IMG/VR virus record: IMGVR_UViG_3300025806_000029 | Location: 1-58,115 of that record | From: a virus | DNA: 58,115 nt | Reading direction: 5' to 3' (one strand) | In this document: positions 31,810-40,368 of the stretch, one piece after another | How positions within the stretch are numbered: the stretch's first letter is position 1 | Layout: each line of letters starts with the position of its first letter | Position numbers and translations under genes: made by a program | The notes under the pieces: generated by a model | Told to the model about the DNA's origin: nothing | The model's input: only the letters and a program-made list of their open reading frames with translations | Databases searched by the model: none

Positions 31810-32105
31810 TATGTTACCACCGTAACAGACCCAAGGCCGCTTGCGGCGGACACGCCACTTGGGTGGGGGTTAAAAGACCGGCTAATTTTAACAAAGCCGT
31901 TCGACTCAAAGAGAGCGCCTACCTCTAATCCGCTATCGTTGTTAGGTAGGTTCGTCATCACGAAGGTCGTTGCGCGGCCCTCTCCCGGTTGCTGGGTCTG
32001 CTCTACAAAAAAACTAAAGGCTCGTATAGTGTCCGCAAAGTAAGTCTGGCGATACTCCGCGGGCGGGATCGAAAACTGCGGCGGAACAAGCGCTCTACCG
32101 GTCAT
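31809..32105 (-). CDS. Small tail-module protein
   Basis: 98 aa, beta-rich, ending GLGSVTVVT. The end resembles that of the 100-aa protein at 39016-39318 (STGIVTVVTA), hinting that both have the same short C-terminal strand for docking. No family recognised. Overlaps the 606-aa gene by four bases. Confidence 0.6.
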   Translation of the reverse strand: MTGRALVPPQFSIPPAEYRQTYFADTIRAFSFFVEQTQQPGEGRATTFVMTNLPNNDSGLEVGALFESNGFVKISRSFNPHPSGVSAASGLGSVTVVT

Positions 32106-33922
32106 CGTCTACCGTCCTGTCGTATGTCAACGCGGGGCGAACCAAGTCGCCACGTTACGCCTGTGTTAACGGATTCTATTCTAAGCCCTAAGCCGCGCCC
32201 TCGAATACGTACATGGTTTTGAGTTTCGTCTGCTGTGACGGTTGAGGTGTAACTTTGAGTAAAACCAGTTCCCGGAAAATCTTCCGCCTTCAAGGTAAAC
32301 GTAACCTCCTTGGAGGCGGTGTCCGGCGTTGTAAGAAAACTAATGTCAGGCAAAAGCCTGCGAATAAAGCCGAATTTTTCACCTTCTGAAATGTCTATAG
32401 GGCTAGATTCAATGTGCGCGGAAAGGGCTGACCCGTCGTCATCGGCTCCTATTTCATGGTTGAACAAGTACTGTTCGTTTGAGCTAGCGGCTAACGGATG
32501 AGTCCTAAGCCCGCGATCCAACCAAGCAGAGCGGTCAAGGTTTCCAAAATACCAAACTTTCTCATCATAGTTAAAGATAACGTACTTGTCATTTTCATCT
32601 GAATCCGCAGAAGGGTAAAACCAAACTACTTCTCCAAACTCTGAGTTCACCCCCGCAAAAACTTTGTCGGACTGTGCTTCATTAAAATTGTCAAAAACAG
32701 TGTCTCTAACGGTACATGGGAGGTCTTGAACCTGACCGTCGTAAACATAGAACCTGTTTTGGCCCATCCAAAAAACGGAGTCGTTGACTGCGACGGCTGC
32801 CTTAGAACCCATTATTGTAGTTCCCGCCGAAAGCTGGTTAATACCGAAAGTAAACGGCGGACCAATAAACTGCATGGAATGCACCGACACATCCGTAAAA
32901 ACCAATATCTCGCGACGAGTTTCAACTGCTTGAATTATTTCAGATCCGGAGCCTACGATTAAATCGCCCGCCGTGTTTGTAGCAGTGGGTTCCCACGTCG
33001 TAGCGCTTTCTTGGCTTGAGAACCGAATAAGAAGTTTATCTTGAGCCGTAGCTCCTATTGGGTTGCAACCAAACGCAATAACATGTCGATCCCTGTCTGA
33101 TACTAAAATTTGACGAGCAACAACGGGAGCGTTTGAATCAAGGCTATTTAAATCAACTGCTCTTGAACTGGTTCCTAAAGTTCTGTCCCAGAAGTAAACA
33201 CGAGTGTCTCGAACATTAAGCAGCAGGTCTTCGCCAAAGTTGTCTTGGCTCCAAAGACGTATATCAATCCCGCCCGCTGTTTCCGTCGCTGCCGACCCCC
33301 AAGTTCCACGGCCCCAAGTTCCCGCACCCCAACCTGTCCCCGGAACCACCGCGTTCGTTCCTACGTTTATCTGATACGCTGCGGTCACGGACGCGCCCCC
33401 GTTACTTGTATCCGATGCGTTTGCGACAACGTCTACGGTAATTGTAAAGGTATCCGTGGAGGGCGTTGTTTTTACTTCATACTCTTTGTTGAGAACGGTG
33501 GCGGTAATGTTTCCCCCTAGAGAAACCGCACCGCTAAAAGTAACAAAGTCCCCAACAAGAGCGCCATGCGAGTTATCAGTAACCGTAACTGTTGCGGAAC
33601 CATTGGAAGCTGAAAACGTGGCGGACCCCGTAGTTGTCTTTCTTAAAGGCGTTATGTCTTTAAAAGACCCACCCTCTTCAATATAAAACTTCAAATGCGT
33701 TCCAACGCCCAAAAACCTAGTGCCGTCTACGGCTCTCCAAGAGTGAAGGGAACGAGCCGTTCCGATAAAAGTGTTTAAGGAAGCTTTTTCCCACCCGCCT
33801 ATTTTTTCAGGGAAACCAAACCGGAACCTAATCTTGTCGCAGTCGTTCCAGCCGCCCTCGTTTGTGTAAGACGTGACCTCCGTATTTATACCGGGTTTAA
33901 ACTGGAGTTTACTTAAAGGCAT
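32102..33922 (-). CDS. Tail/head-completion structural protein
   Basis: 606 aa, beta-rich. Begins QFKPGINTEVTSYTNEGGWND and continues FRFGFPEKIGGWEK, the opening seen in phage tail-hub and DNA-stabilisation-type proteins of podoviruses. Repeats of W-rich blades follow (VSVHSMQFIGPPFTFG, SVFWMGQNRFYVYDG), suggestive of a propeller. An inserted Ig-like domain lies near 100-200 (ATFSASNGSATVTVTDNS), plus GWGAGTWGRGTWG. It likely closes the portal or forms the tail nozzle. Confidence 0.7.
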   Translation of the reverse strand: MPLSKLQFKPGINTEVTSYTNEGGWNDCDKIRFRFGFPEKIGGWEKASLNTFIGTARSLHSWRAVDGTRFLGVGTHLKFYIEEGGSFKDITPLRKTTTGSATFSASNGSATVTVTDNSHGALVGDFVTFSGAVSLGGNITATVLNKEYEVKTTPSTDTFTITVDVVANASDTSNGGASVTAAYQINVGTNAVVPGTGWGAGTWGRGTWGSAATETAGGIDIRLWSQDNFGEDLLLNVRDTRVYFWDRTLGTSSRAVDLNSLDSNAPVVARQILVSDRDRHVIAFGCNPIGATAQDKLLIRFSSQESATTWEPTATNTAGDLIVGSGSEIIQAVETRREILVFTDVSVHSMQFIGPPFTFGINQLSAGTTIMGSKAAVAVNDSVFWMGQNRFYVYDGQVQDLPCTVRDTVFDNFNEAQSDKVFAGVNSEFGEVVWFYPSADSDENDKYVIFNYDEKVWYFGNLDRSAWLDRGLRTHPLAASSNEQYLFNHEIGADDDGSALSAHIESSPIDISEGEKFGFIRRLLPDISFLTTPDTASKEVTFTLKAEDFPGTGFTQSYTSTVTADETQNHVRIRGRGLGLRIESVNTGVTWRLGSPRVDIRQDGRR

Positions 33923-34211
33923 TTTTTGACTCTTCTTTTGGAAGGCTTACGGTAAGCCCCAGCATGGTGTCATTAGTACAAAACACTTTCCCGTCCGGGC
34001 TAAAAAACAAGGTAAAAGTTTTTTGTCCTGCAAACAGATAAAGAGCGTGGCCTACATTATTTACCCCTAAAAATACCACGGATTCACCCTGCTCTTGTGC
34101 AAGTGTTTTAACACTTTCCCACCCCGTAAGACATACAGGTTCGGCACTGACGCTAAACGGCCATAGACAAAAGCCTAGGACCGCCAAAAAATAATTTACC
34201 GCTTTAACCAC
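33909..34211 (-). CDS. Small exported protein with signal peptide
   Basis: 100 aa. N-terminus MVKAVNYFLAVLGFCLWPFSVSAEP is a Sec signal (split here: basic end, apolar core FLAVLGFCLWPF, cleavage after VSA). The mature part has two Cys and beta strands (SVVFLGVNNVGHALYLF). Export from an infected cell suggests a role in the periplasm: superinfection exclusion, lysis or host-surface change. It overlaps genes on both sides in the tail module. Confidence 0.7.
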   Translation of the reverse strand: MVKAVNYFLAVLGFCLWPFSVSAEPVCLTGWESVKTLAQEQGESVVFLGVNNVGHALYLFAGQKTFTLFFSPDGKVFCTNDTMLGLTVSLPKEESKNAFK

Positions 34212-34995
34212 CTTCTCCTAGAAGCTCCATGCCCTTGGCGGACCAAGCTCCTCTATATGTATATGTTTCGGGGTCTGCTGCGGAACGCCACCGACCGTAT
34301 TGACCCGTCTCTTCAAAAATTGCGTCAAGCTCCGCGCCGGTTAAATCTGTTCTCTGCTTTCTTACATCGGAGTAAAGAACGGGAAGGGAGTACCTGTTTC
34401 CTGTTCCGGGGTCTACAAAAAGAGAACACACCGCGTCAGGGAGGGCTTCGTACTGTTCAAAGCGCCCCTTTAAAGTTGTTGCAACCGTGTCGTAGTTGAA
34501 AGCAGAGCCTTTCTGCATCGCAGAAAAGTTGCCCGTTCCCGCTAAATAAACGTCTACGCCGTCAACCTCTATTTCCGTCCGAAGCCTGTCATGGTTGTCG
34601 GTAGCGGTATTTTCTAAGGAAATACCCACAACAATACCGTCATACGATCCCGTATCTAATAGCTGCCGATACCCGCGGTAGCGAGGCGCAATTATTCCGA
34701 CGTCCACCCTTACTTCAAACCCTTCTCGAATAGGCTGCATGTCCTCCGCATAAGAAACCGGCCATGAAGTTGTGCTGTACTCAAAATCTCGCACATTGCT
34801 TTTTAACCAAGAAACTATAGCGTCGGCAGCGGTTTTCTGAGAAAGCTCTTTTTCAGAAGCGTTTGAAAACTTGCTCTCCAGCCACGTTTCTGTGGAATAT
34901 ACGGCTGTAATGTTGTGGGTTGTATTAGAAAGCCAATTCCACAAAGCGTACGTACTGTTAATTCCACCTGAATAAGGAATGAGTATATTAGCCAT
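34204..34995 (-). CDS. PP-loop ATP-pyrophosphatase-like protein
   Basis: 263 aa. Residues 4-14 read ILIPYSGGINS, the SGGxxS PP-loop that binds ATP in the N-type ATP pyrophosphatase fold (QueC, TilS, asparagine synthetase). Later features fit the Rossmann-like fold: ITAVYSTETW, then IVVGISLEN with TDNHDR. There is no QueD, QueE or FolE-type gene in the window, so a 7-deazaguanine pathway is not complete here. It lies between fibre and tail genes, an odd place for a nucleotide enzyme. Reaction unknown: probably adenylation of a base, tRNA or protein. Confidence 0.65.
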   Translation of the reverse strand: MANILIPYSGGINSTYALWNWLSNTTHNITAVYSTETWLESKFSNASEKELSQKTAADAIVSWLKSNVRDFEYSTTSWPVSYAEDMQPIREGFEVRVDVGIIAPRYRGYRQLLDTGSYDGIVVGISLENTATDNHDRLRTEIEVDGVDVYLAGTGNFSAMQKGSAFNYDTVATTLKGRFEQYEALPDAVCSLFVDPGTGNRYSLPVLYSDVRKQRTDLTGAELDAIFEETGQYGRWRSAADPETYTYRGAWSAKGMELLGEGG

Positions 34996-34998
34996 AAT

Positions 34999-35712
34999 CT
35001 ACGCCGTCTGCCCTTGAACAGTTCCTTGGTTAGTCACCGTCACCGTCCGACTGTTCTTGCGAACAGCGAAACCCGCCGCGCCTCCAGCGCCACCCGACCC
35101 CGCGGGCGAAAGTATACCGCAGCCGTTGGGATCGGAGGGTACGGTGCCGGACGAACCCGACGCACCCGCTTGGCCGAACCCGCCTTGAGCCCCGGCTGAT
35201 CCGTTACTGCCAAAACGAGCTTGGCCCATCATGGTACACTGAACGCCTTTACCGTCATCAATCCCACGTCGCCTAGAGCCTGCGGTGCCACCGCCGCCAC
35301 CGCCGCCACCGCCCGAGCGAACCGTGCCCTGCGAACCTACCGCCACAGCATAGGTACCCGTTGCGGGGGTGCTTGTGTTAAAGTGAATAGCGTCTCCGCC
35401 CGCGGAGCCCGCTTGGCCCGTACCGCCCGTGGCCCCCGTATATCCGGTGACCGTCCCGTTTACCGTTACTGTAAGCGGAGAAGCTGCGTTAATCGCCCCG
35501 GTTTGAAGGGCCGGGTTTGTCATTGTGGCGGTAACTTCTACGCCAGAATTTACCGTAACAAAAATAGGCGTATCGTCAGAGCCCGCGCTATAGCCATTCT
35601 GGGCCGCCACGGTAGCGATGTTATAGTTTGAAGTGTTTCCCGATATCGTAAGGTTCAAGTCGAGCTTCTGGTGCCCGCCCTGAACTATCGGCATTAATTC
35701 TCCAGTTCCCAT
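34999..35712 (-). CDS. Glycine-rich tail fibre/adhesin-like protein
   Basis: 237 aa; an ATG at 35694 (MPIVQGGHQK) with GGAG upstream may be the true start. N-terminal beta domain, then Gly-x-y stretches (GYTGATGGTGQAGSAGGDA), a poly-Gly run, a Cys-containing middle (VQCTMMGQARFG), further Gly-rich turns (GGFGQAGASGSSG) and a short beta tail. Glycine-rich lattices like this form receptor-binding tips of phage adhesins. The short Gly-x-y runs recall collagen-like fibres but hold few prolines. Confidence 0.6.
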   Translation of the reverse strand: MGTGELMPIVQGGHQKLDLNLTISGNTSNYNIATVAAQNGYSAGSDDTPIFVTVNSGVEVTATMTNPALQTGAINAASPLTVTVNGTVTGYTGATGGTGQAGSAGGDAIHFNTSTPATGTYAVAVGSQGTVRSGGGGGGGGGTAGSRRRGIDDGKGVQCTMMGQARFGSNGSAGAQGGFGQAGASGSSGTVPSDPNGCGILSPAGSGGAGGAAGFAVRKNSRTVTVTNQGTVQGQTA

Positions 35713-35724
35713 TACGCATTTCCT

Positions 35725-36771
35725 TTATTGCAGTGCTTTAACCGTTAATAGAGAGAAGGTGGAGGAACCGTCATTTACTCGTGTGATGTAGAAGAAAAAC
35801 TCGTGGCCGTTAGTCGTAGTTATACTGTCACCGTCAACTAAAGTGTATCCGGAAGTTGTGATAGTTCCAGCGGAGGCGTTATTTTTGTACAGAAGGACCA
35901 TAGTAGCGTTTTTTGCAGGCACCGCCAGCGTGTGAGCCCCACCATTTACGGCCTGCTGAAAGTTTCCGTCGTCCACATCAGGGGTGTACGTCCCGGAGCT
36001 TTTTGTCCCCGCATCGTGAATTGCGGCGCTAAAACCCGCTGTCAATTCGTCGGCGGTATCGGCCTTGAGTGTGTCGGCATCAAAAGCTTGAACATCACTC
36101 CCAATCGCCACGCCCATTGAAGTTCTAGCGGTCGAACCCGATTCCGCAACAAAGTTGGTGCCGTCACCTACAATAAAATTTCCGTCGGTTACGGCAAGAC
36201 CCGCAACATCAGCTAGCTGAGCGTCAAAAGCCTGAACATCACTCCCAATCGCCAACCCGAGGTTCGTGCGGGCGGCAGACGCCGTAGAACCACCCGTTCC
36301 ACCGTCGGCTATCGCAAGATCCGTAATCCCGGTTACTGTGCCGCCCGTTATAGCGACACTGTCAAACAGATCAGAGACGGCTGCGCCTGACCCCGCGCCG
36401 TCAGCATAAATAATCTTTGTCGCACCGTTTGGAACCGTCGCGTTCGACCCCGTGCCTTGACTGAATACCGCGCTTTGGCCGCTGCCGTTTCGAACAAAGT
36501 AAAGCTTGTCCTGATCGTTAGGGCTGATTGTAACGGTGTTTGTTCCTGTTGGGCTGCCGCCTAAAACTAGAACCTTAAACATACCGTCAGAAAGAGTACC
36601 GTCGCTAGTTGTTAGCGTATGACTCGTGCCGCTAAGGGTGACAGACCCTACGCCATTGAGCGTTCGGTCTATAATGTCCATGTTCAGGTTCGTGGTGTCG
36701 CCCCACGTACCGGACTGGTCACCCGTGGCCGGTTTCTCTATACCGGTATTTGCTGTATAAGTAGATACCAT
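35725..36771 (-). CDS. Tail fibre protein
   Basis: 348 aa. N-terminal TGIEKPATGDQSGTWGDTTN is a standard fibre opening (virion-binding). Repeats of ADGGTGGSTASAARTNLG and GSDVQAFDAQLADVAGL, present twice with variation (IGSDVQAFDADTLK), form the shaft. The C-terminal beta domain (HTLAVPAKNATMVLLYKN, GHEFFFYITRV) is likely the trimer tip. It binds the host surface. Followed directly by the glycine-rich adhesin. Confidence 0.8.
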   Translation of the reverse strand: MVSTYTANTGIEKPATGDQSGTWGDTTNLNMDIIDRTLNGVGSVTLSGTSHTLTTSDGTLSDGMFKVLVLGGSPTGTNTVTISPNDQDKLYFVRNGSGQSAVFSQGTGSNATVPNGATKIIYADGAGSGAAVSDLFDSVAITGGTVTGITDLAIADGGTGGSTASAARTNLGLAIGSDVQAFDAQLADVAGLAVTDGNFIVGDGTNFVAESGSTARTSMGVAIGSDVQAFDADTLKADTADELTAGFSAAIHDAGTKSSGTYTPDVDDGNFQQAVNGGAHTLAVPAKNATMVLLYKNNASAGTITTSGYTLVDGDSITTTNGHEFFFYITRVNDGSSTFSLLTVKALQ

Positions 36772-36783
36772 TCTTCTATCCTT

Positions 36784-37632
36784 TTACGCGGCTATTTCTT
36801 CCCACGTAGCTGTCTGATCCGGTGTTATAGCGCTATAAGAAGCTGTCTGATCCGGTGCTATTATACTCCAAACAGTTACAATTCCAACAGAACTTATTGC
36901 CTCCGCCCCTGTCGGGGAAATGATCGCTCCGCCGGTTGCAACCACCGTTCCGACGGCGGTGGTTGCGGACAGCCCTGTTTGGGGCACTTCAGCGTTACCT
37001 ACGGCGGTAGCCGTTCCAACGGCGGTCGTTCCGGCAACCCCTGTAACGTCTACGGTCTTACCAAAGACAATAAGGGGACTACCTACGCCGCCTGTCCCGG
37101 CAACCCCTGAGACAGACACAGTAAAATCAAAGTTTATGGTGGGGCTGCCTACCGCGCCCGTGCCTGCGGAGCCGGTAGCCGCCACAACAAAATCAGTTGT
37201 GACAGTTTCATCACCGACCCCGGTGGTCGCGGAAAGTCCGCTTAGAAGTACGGTGTTTGCGTCGCCCCAAGGACCGGAACCCCACGTTCCGCGGCCCCAG
37301 CCCTGTAGAGCTTCCGTCGCCACCACGGTTTCATCGCCAACTGCGGTGGTGCCTGCGGACCCTGAAACGCCGAAAACAAACTGCGTTGCTAACGTGACGC
37401 TGCCCACACCGCCCGTTCCCGAAACACCGGAAACAGCCAGAACTTGGTCAGTTACAAAGCTTAATACGTCGTCGGTGGTGCCCCAAGGATCATCGCCCCA
37501 CGCTTGACGACCCCAACCCGTATCGTGGCCCACAGAGGCAGTGGCCGAAACACCGGAAACTACTACGGGAGACGGCTGGCCCCACGGACCTTGCCCCCAG
37601 CCTGCCCGACCCCAGCCTGATAAACCAGACAT
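36784..37632 (-). CDS. Repeat-rich fibre or tail protein
   Basis: 282 aa built from roughly 27-residue repeats of the form VSGVSGTGGVGSVT or ATGSAGTGAVGSPT, alternated with WGRGTWGSGPWGD-type tryptophan blocks at three places (near the N-terminus, about 30 and 115). The repeats suit a beta-solenoid or extended shaft. C-terminus repeats APDQTASYSAITPDQTATW. The tandem coding repeats make this locus prone to copy-number change. Confidence 0.65.
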   Translation of the reverse strand: MSGLSGWGRAGWGQGPWGQPSPVVVSGVSATASVGHDTGWGRQAWGDDPWGTTDDVLSFVTDQVLAVSGVSGTGGVGSVTLATQFVFGVSGSAGTTAVGDETVVATEALQGWGRGTWGSGPWGDANTVLLSGLSATTGVGDETVTTDFVVAATGSAGTGAVGSPTINFDFTVSVSGVAGTGGVGSPLIVFGKTVDVTGVAGTTAVGTATAVGNAEVPQTGLSATTAVGTVVATGGAIISPTGAEAISSVGIVTVWSIIAPDQTASYSAITPDQTATWEEIAA

Positions 37633-37645
37633 GTCGGGTTTACCG

Positions 37646-38077
37646 CTAAGCTATACGAATGATGGCGTCAGTGGCGTTCGCCGTAGGAAACTGAATCGTA
37701 AAGTCTCCGGCAGAAGAGCTTTTATCGCCGCCAAAAGCCAGAATAAGAACGGAGGGGTCACCAGTGGCGGTTTCGTTAAAAATCATAGCCCCGTTTGCGG
37801 TGATGGTGGCAGAGCTAAAAGTAAGGTCTGCAAAGTCACCAATCGCGGTTGTACTGCTTGCCACCGGGGTAACTGAAGTCAAGGTGCCACCTTTCGCAGT
37901 GTAACCTGTTCCGCTGACCTCGTTTGAGGTTGTATACGCGGTGGTCGCCGCGCCTAAGGACGCCGAGCTAGTGTAAAGCGCCAGCTTAAAGGTGTTTCCG
38001 GTAGACGCCGTAAAATTATGCACACCTTTCAGGATCTCCACCTTGAAAGACGTACACATTGCTTGAGAGATTGCCAT
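37646..38077 (-). CDS. Small virion protein, beta-rich
   Basis: 143 aa. Pattern FKLALYTSSASLGAATTAYT and NGAMIFNETATG, with a VLILAFGGDKSS strand, as in widespread phage decoration or tail proteins of about this length. Thr/Ala/Gly rich. It precedes the repeat-rich fibre in the same direction, 13 bases apart. No enzyme motif. Confidence 0.65.
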   Translation of the reverse strand: MAISQAMCTSFKVEILKGVHNFTASTGNTFKLALYTSSASLGAATTAYTTSNEVSGTGYTAKGGTLTSVTPVASSTTAIGDFADLTFSSATITANGAMIFNETATGDPSVLILAFGGDKSSSAGDFTIQFPTANATDAIIRIA

Positions 38078-38078
38078 C

Positions 38079-38372
38079 TCAAAGTCTCCTTATTAATTCA
38101 GCCAGTTCAGGGTGGCCTGCATCGTTCAAAGCGTTAAAGACTGTCGTCCTATCGCTATTTATAGCTTCTCGCATGTAAAAACTCAATATTTTCTCTAGCT
38201 GTTCCTTAAAAGCAAAGGCTTGGTCTCTTATAACAGGAGGAGCATCCATAGAAACGCGCATAACCTTGTCCGCGCACCGCGAGGCTACTTCTTCCGGAGT
38301 ATGGCCCCTAAACTGCGTTGTGTGGACCGCAACCTTGTAGTCCGGTGCAATCTCTAAACCCGCTTGAAGCAT
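38079..38372 (-). CDS. Small hypothetical tail-module protein
   Basis: 97 aa, helical (FAFKEQLEKILSFYMREAI). Beta segment DYKVAVHTTQF at the start. Overlaps the adaptor gene by one base. No family recognised; probably a tail chaperone or minor component. Confidence 0.55.
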   Translation of the reverse strand: MLQAGLEIAPDYKVAVHTTQFRGHTPEEVASRCADKVMRVSMDAPPVIRDQAFAFKEQLEKILSFYMREAINSDRTTVFNALNDAGHPELAELIRRL

Positions 38373-39019
38373 TATGTTCTTTCCTTGTTAGGCAAACCTT
38401 TTCGATACGCGTCATTGTTCTCTCTCGCTTCCGCAAGATCTTTAAGGCGCATTAAGGCTTCTTCAAACCGTTTTTCGTACATGGCAAGCACATCCTGCTC
38501 ACCTTTCATATATATGTAGGCTTCAACCAAAGAGCCAAACAAAATAGCGTTGGGAGCATTAATGCTTAGGAACGTCGTTCCTGATTCCGCTCCGGCGGTC
38601 AGGCTAGCGGGCCTGTAATAGTAATGAAGCTCCACTGAGTACCCGGAGTCTGGTGTCGGCGCTATCAAAAAGTTTGAATCATCAAACAAGGCGTAAAACT
38701 CGGGCTCGCCGGTTAAAGAAGAGTTCGGCCAATACTCCTGCAAAAAATTCACGTCTTTTTGCAGGAGGAATTTTTTTGAGCTAGATACTTCAATAGACAA
38801 CGAGAACGAGGCTAAAAAATCTGGCGGGGCCTGCAAAAACCTGTTTGACGTGGTCATAGAGGCGCTGACGTTCTTTCTAAAGTTTTCAAGATCAACAAGC
38901 TTAAAAATACGCTCTTCTGCGGCCCGAATAAAAACGGGCAGGTTTGTCACGAAGCTTGTTTCCGTGTTTTCTGAAAAGTCCTGTATTGCTGTTTTTAGTT
39001 GTGCGAACGTAAAACTCAT
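38372..39019 (-). CDS. Phage adaptor (SU10-adaptor-like)
   Basis: 215 aa. Matches the adaptor family by FAQLKTAIQDFSENTETSF, FIRAAEERIFKLVD, FLQEYWPNSSLTGEPEFYA and FLIAPTPDSGYSVELHYYY, with a helical C-terminus (MYEKRFEEALMRLKDLAE). These rings sit under the portal and join head to tail. Translation is coupled to its neighbours (four- and one-base overlaps). Confidence 0.75.
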   Translation of the reverse strand: MSFTFAQLKTAIQDFSENTETSFVTNLPVFIRAAEERIFKLVDLENFRKNVSASMTTSNRFLQAPPDFLASFSLSIEVSSSKKFLLQKDVNFLQEYWPNSSLTGEPEFYALFDDSNFLIAPTPDSGYSVELHYYYRPASLTAGAESGTTFLSINAPNAILFGSLVEAYIYMKGEQDVLAMYEKRFEEALMRLKDLAEARENNDAYRKGLPNKERT

Positions 39020-39318
39020 GCCGTCACCACTGTCACTATACCGGTAGAAGACACCGCTTTAGTGTCCCGAAGACCTTGCGGAAAAGAAGCACCGCCAACA
39101 AAAACAGTTTGAGGCTCAACGCGGTCTGGGCGCGGGTTGAAGAGGGACTCTGCGTCAGAGACTTCTTTAAACGGCCCTAGTTGAGGGTGCTTCGGTTCAA
39201 ACTCGTCCTTACCGACAAGCGCACCCGTCCACTCGCGGCGCATGTCCTGATACCGATACCGAAAACCGGACCGGTCCGATATTGCATAAGAATTTTTGCC
39301 CGTTGCGTGTTTAGCCAT
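39016..39318 (-). CDS. Small virion protein
   Basis: 100 aa. ISDRSGFRYRYQDMRREW and GPFKEVSDAESLFNPRPD are typical of a small protein found next to the adaptor in marine phages. Ends STGIVTVVTA, similar to the 98-aa protein at 31809. Probably a head-tail joining peptide. Confidence 0.65.
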   Translation of the reverse strand: MAKHATGKNSYAISDRSGFRYRYQDMRREWTGALVGKDEFEPKHPQLGPFKEVSDAESLFNPRPDRVEPQTVFVGGASFPQGLRDTKAVSSTGIVTVVTA

Positions 39319-39320
39319 GC

Positions 39321-40223
39321 CTACCTACCGAAATAATTGTGGCTAGGCGATATTTGAAAGGATGAGCGGTCTCTGTCCTCCTGCATAGCTCTCTGCATTT
39401 CCTCTTCATAAACGGCCTTGAGTAGGTTCGTTTTTTCTGGAGAAAATTTAATCGACAGGTAGTACGACAAGCCCGCAGATACGCAGGGATAAAACCGAAA
39501 GGGCACCTCTAAAGTATTCGTCTGAGTGTCCGCGTCGTCTAACCGCGTCAAGCGGTCAAAAACTAGCTCGTACGTAGAGCTAGAATCCGGTGTGGGCCAC
39601 AACCGAACTTTCGGGGTAATCAATCGGTCAACATAAAACTGAACAGGGCGACCGGTAGATCTTTTGCTGGTGAGGCCTAAGTAAGCGTCTCGACCAATCC
39701 GAGTAATTTGAAGATCGGATTGGTTGCTTTCTCCGCTGTTTTGTCGAATTGCGGCGGATAATATATCTATAGATGCCTGAACATCTTCTAGCGAAACAAT
39801 AGATGAGACCGTGGCGGTAGCTCCCGTAGTGCCCCCTGTTATGGTCTCGGTTGCTGCGAATGTTCCGGAGGGGATTGTTATCGCGACAACTGTGGCGGAG
39901 TTTACATTCGTGATAAAAGCCGTGGCCGAGCTAGTGCCTCCGGTTATGGCTTCACCGTCTTGAAAACCCGTTGTGCTATTAACTGTCATGGTTAAGGTGC
40001 CGACCGGATAGTCAGCCACCCCGTTAGCGAGCGCCACCGTTTTCTGTTCTATTGTCCACCGATTAATGCCTCGGTTAGCCCACTCTGCAAAAAGCAGGTT
40101 AAGCGACCTCTTCGCCGTGCGAAGGTCGTAACCTGTCCGAGCCTCAAGCCCGCAGCGTTCGAACGCCTCTTCGATATGCTCGTTTACGTCGAGTTCGAAG
40201 TTTTTGCTAGAGGAAACTGTCAC
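39321..40223 (-). CDS. Head-to-tail adaptor-like protein with inserted beta repeats
   Basis: 300 aa. N-terminal helices (DVNEHIEEAFERCGLEA, DLRTAKRSLNLLFAEWANRG) and the later PVQFYVDRL, VRLWPTPDSSSTYELVFD and CVSAGLSYYLSIKF fit the P22 gp4-like tail accessory fold. Around 80-145 is an insert of two related beta units (EAITGGTSSATAFI and ETITGGTTGATATV), absent from compact relatives. It likely binds the portal and the nozzle; the insert may project outward. Confidence 0.7.
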   Translation of the reverse strand: MTVSSSKNFELDVNEHIEEAFERCGLEARTGYDLRTAKRSLNLLFAEWANRGINRWTIEQKTVALANGVADYPVGTLTMTVNSTTGFQDGEAITGGTSSATAFITNVNSATVVAITIPSGTFAATETITGGTTGATATVSSIVSLEDVQASIDILSAAIRQNSGESNQSDLQITRIGRDAYLGLTSKRSTGRPVQFYVDRLITPKVRLWPTPDSSSTYELVFDRLTRLDDADTQTNTLEVPFRFYPCVSAGLSYYLSIKFSPEKTNLLKAVYEEEMQRAMQEDRDRSSFQISPSHNYFGR

Positions 40224-40227
40224 CTAA

Positions 40228-40368
40228 CTACTTCCGCTTTTTGACCATTCCGCCGCCGCGCATACGCTTCGGACCTTTTTTGACCATTCCGCCGCCGCGC
40301 ATCTTCTTAACCATTCCGCCGCCGCGCATCTTCTTAACCGGTTTTTTCTTACGAGGTTTCATTGCCAT
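40228..40368 (-). CDS. 46-aa Lys/Arg/Gly repeat protein (MRGGGMVKK repeats)
   Basis: Starts MAMKPRKKKPVKK, then three tandem copies of MRGGGMVKK (one spaced by GPKR) and a stop. Tandem 27-30 bp DNA repeats underlie it. Its ATG lies inside the end of the 187-aa gene (stop 40349), and a stop five bases before the next gene. Small Lys/Gly repeat proteins like this are recurrent in marine phages and probably condense or coat DNA. Net charge strongly positive. Confidence 0.65.
   Translation of the reverse strand: MAMKPRKKKPVKKMRGGGMVKKMRGGGMVKKGPKRMRGGGMVKKRK

Noticed and set aside
34204-34995. Full 7-deazaguanine DNA modification pathway
   Set aside because: Only a QueC-like PP-loop is present; I see no FolE, QueD, QueE or DpdA-like gene.
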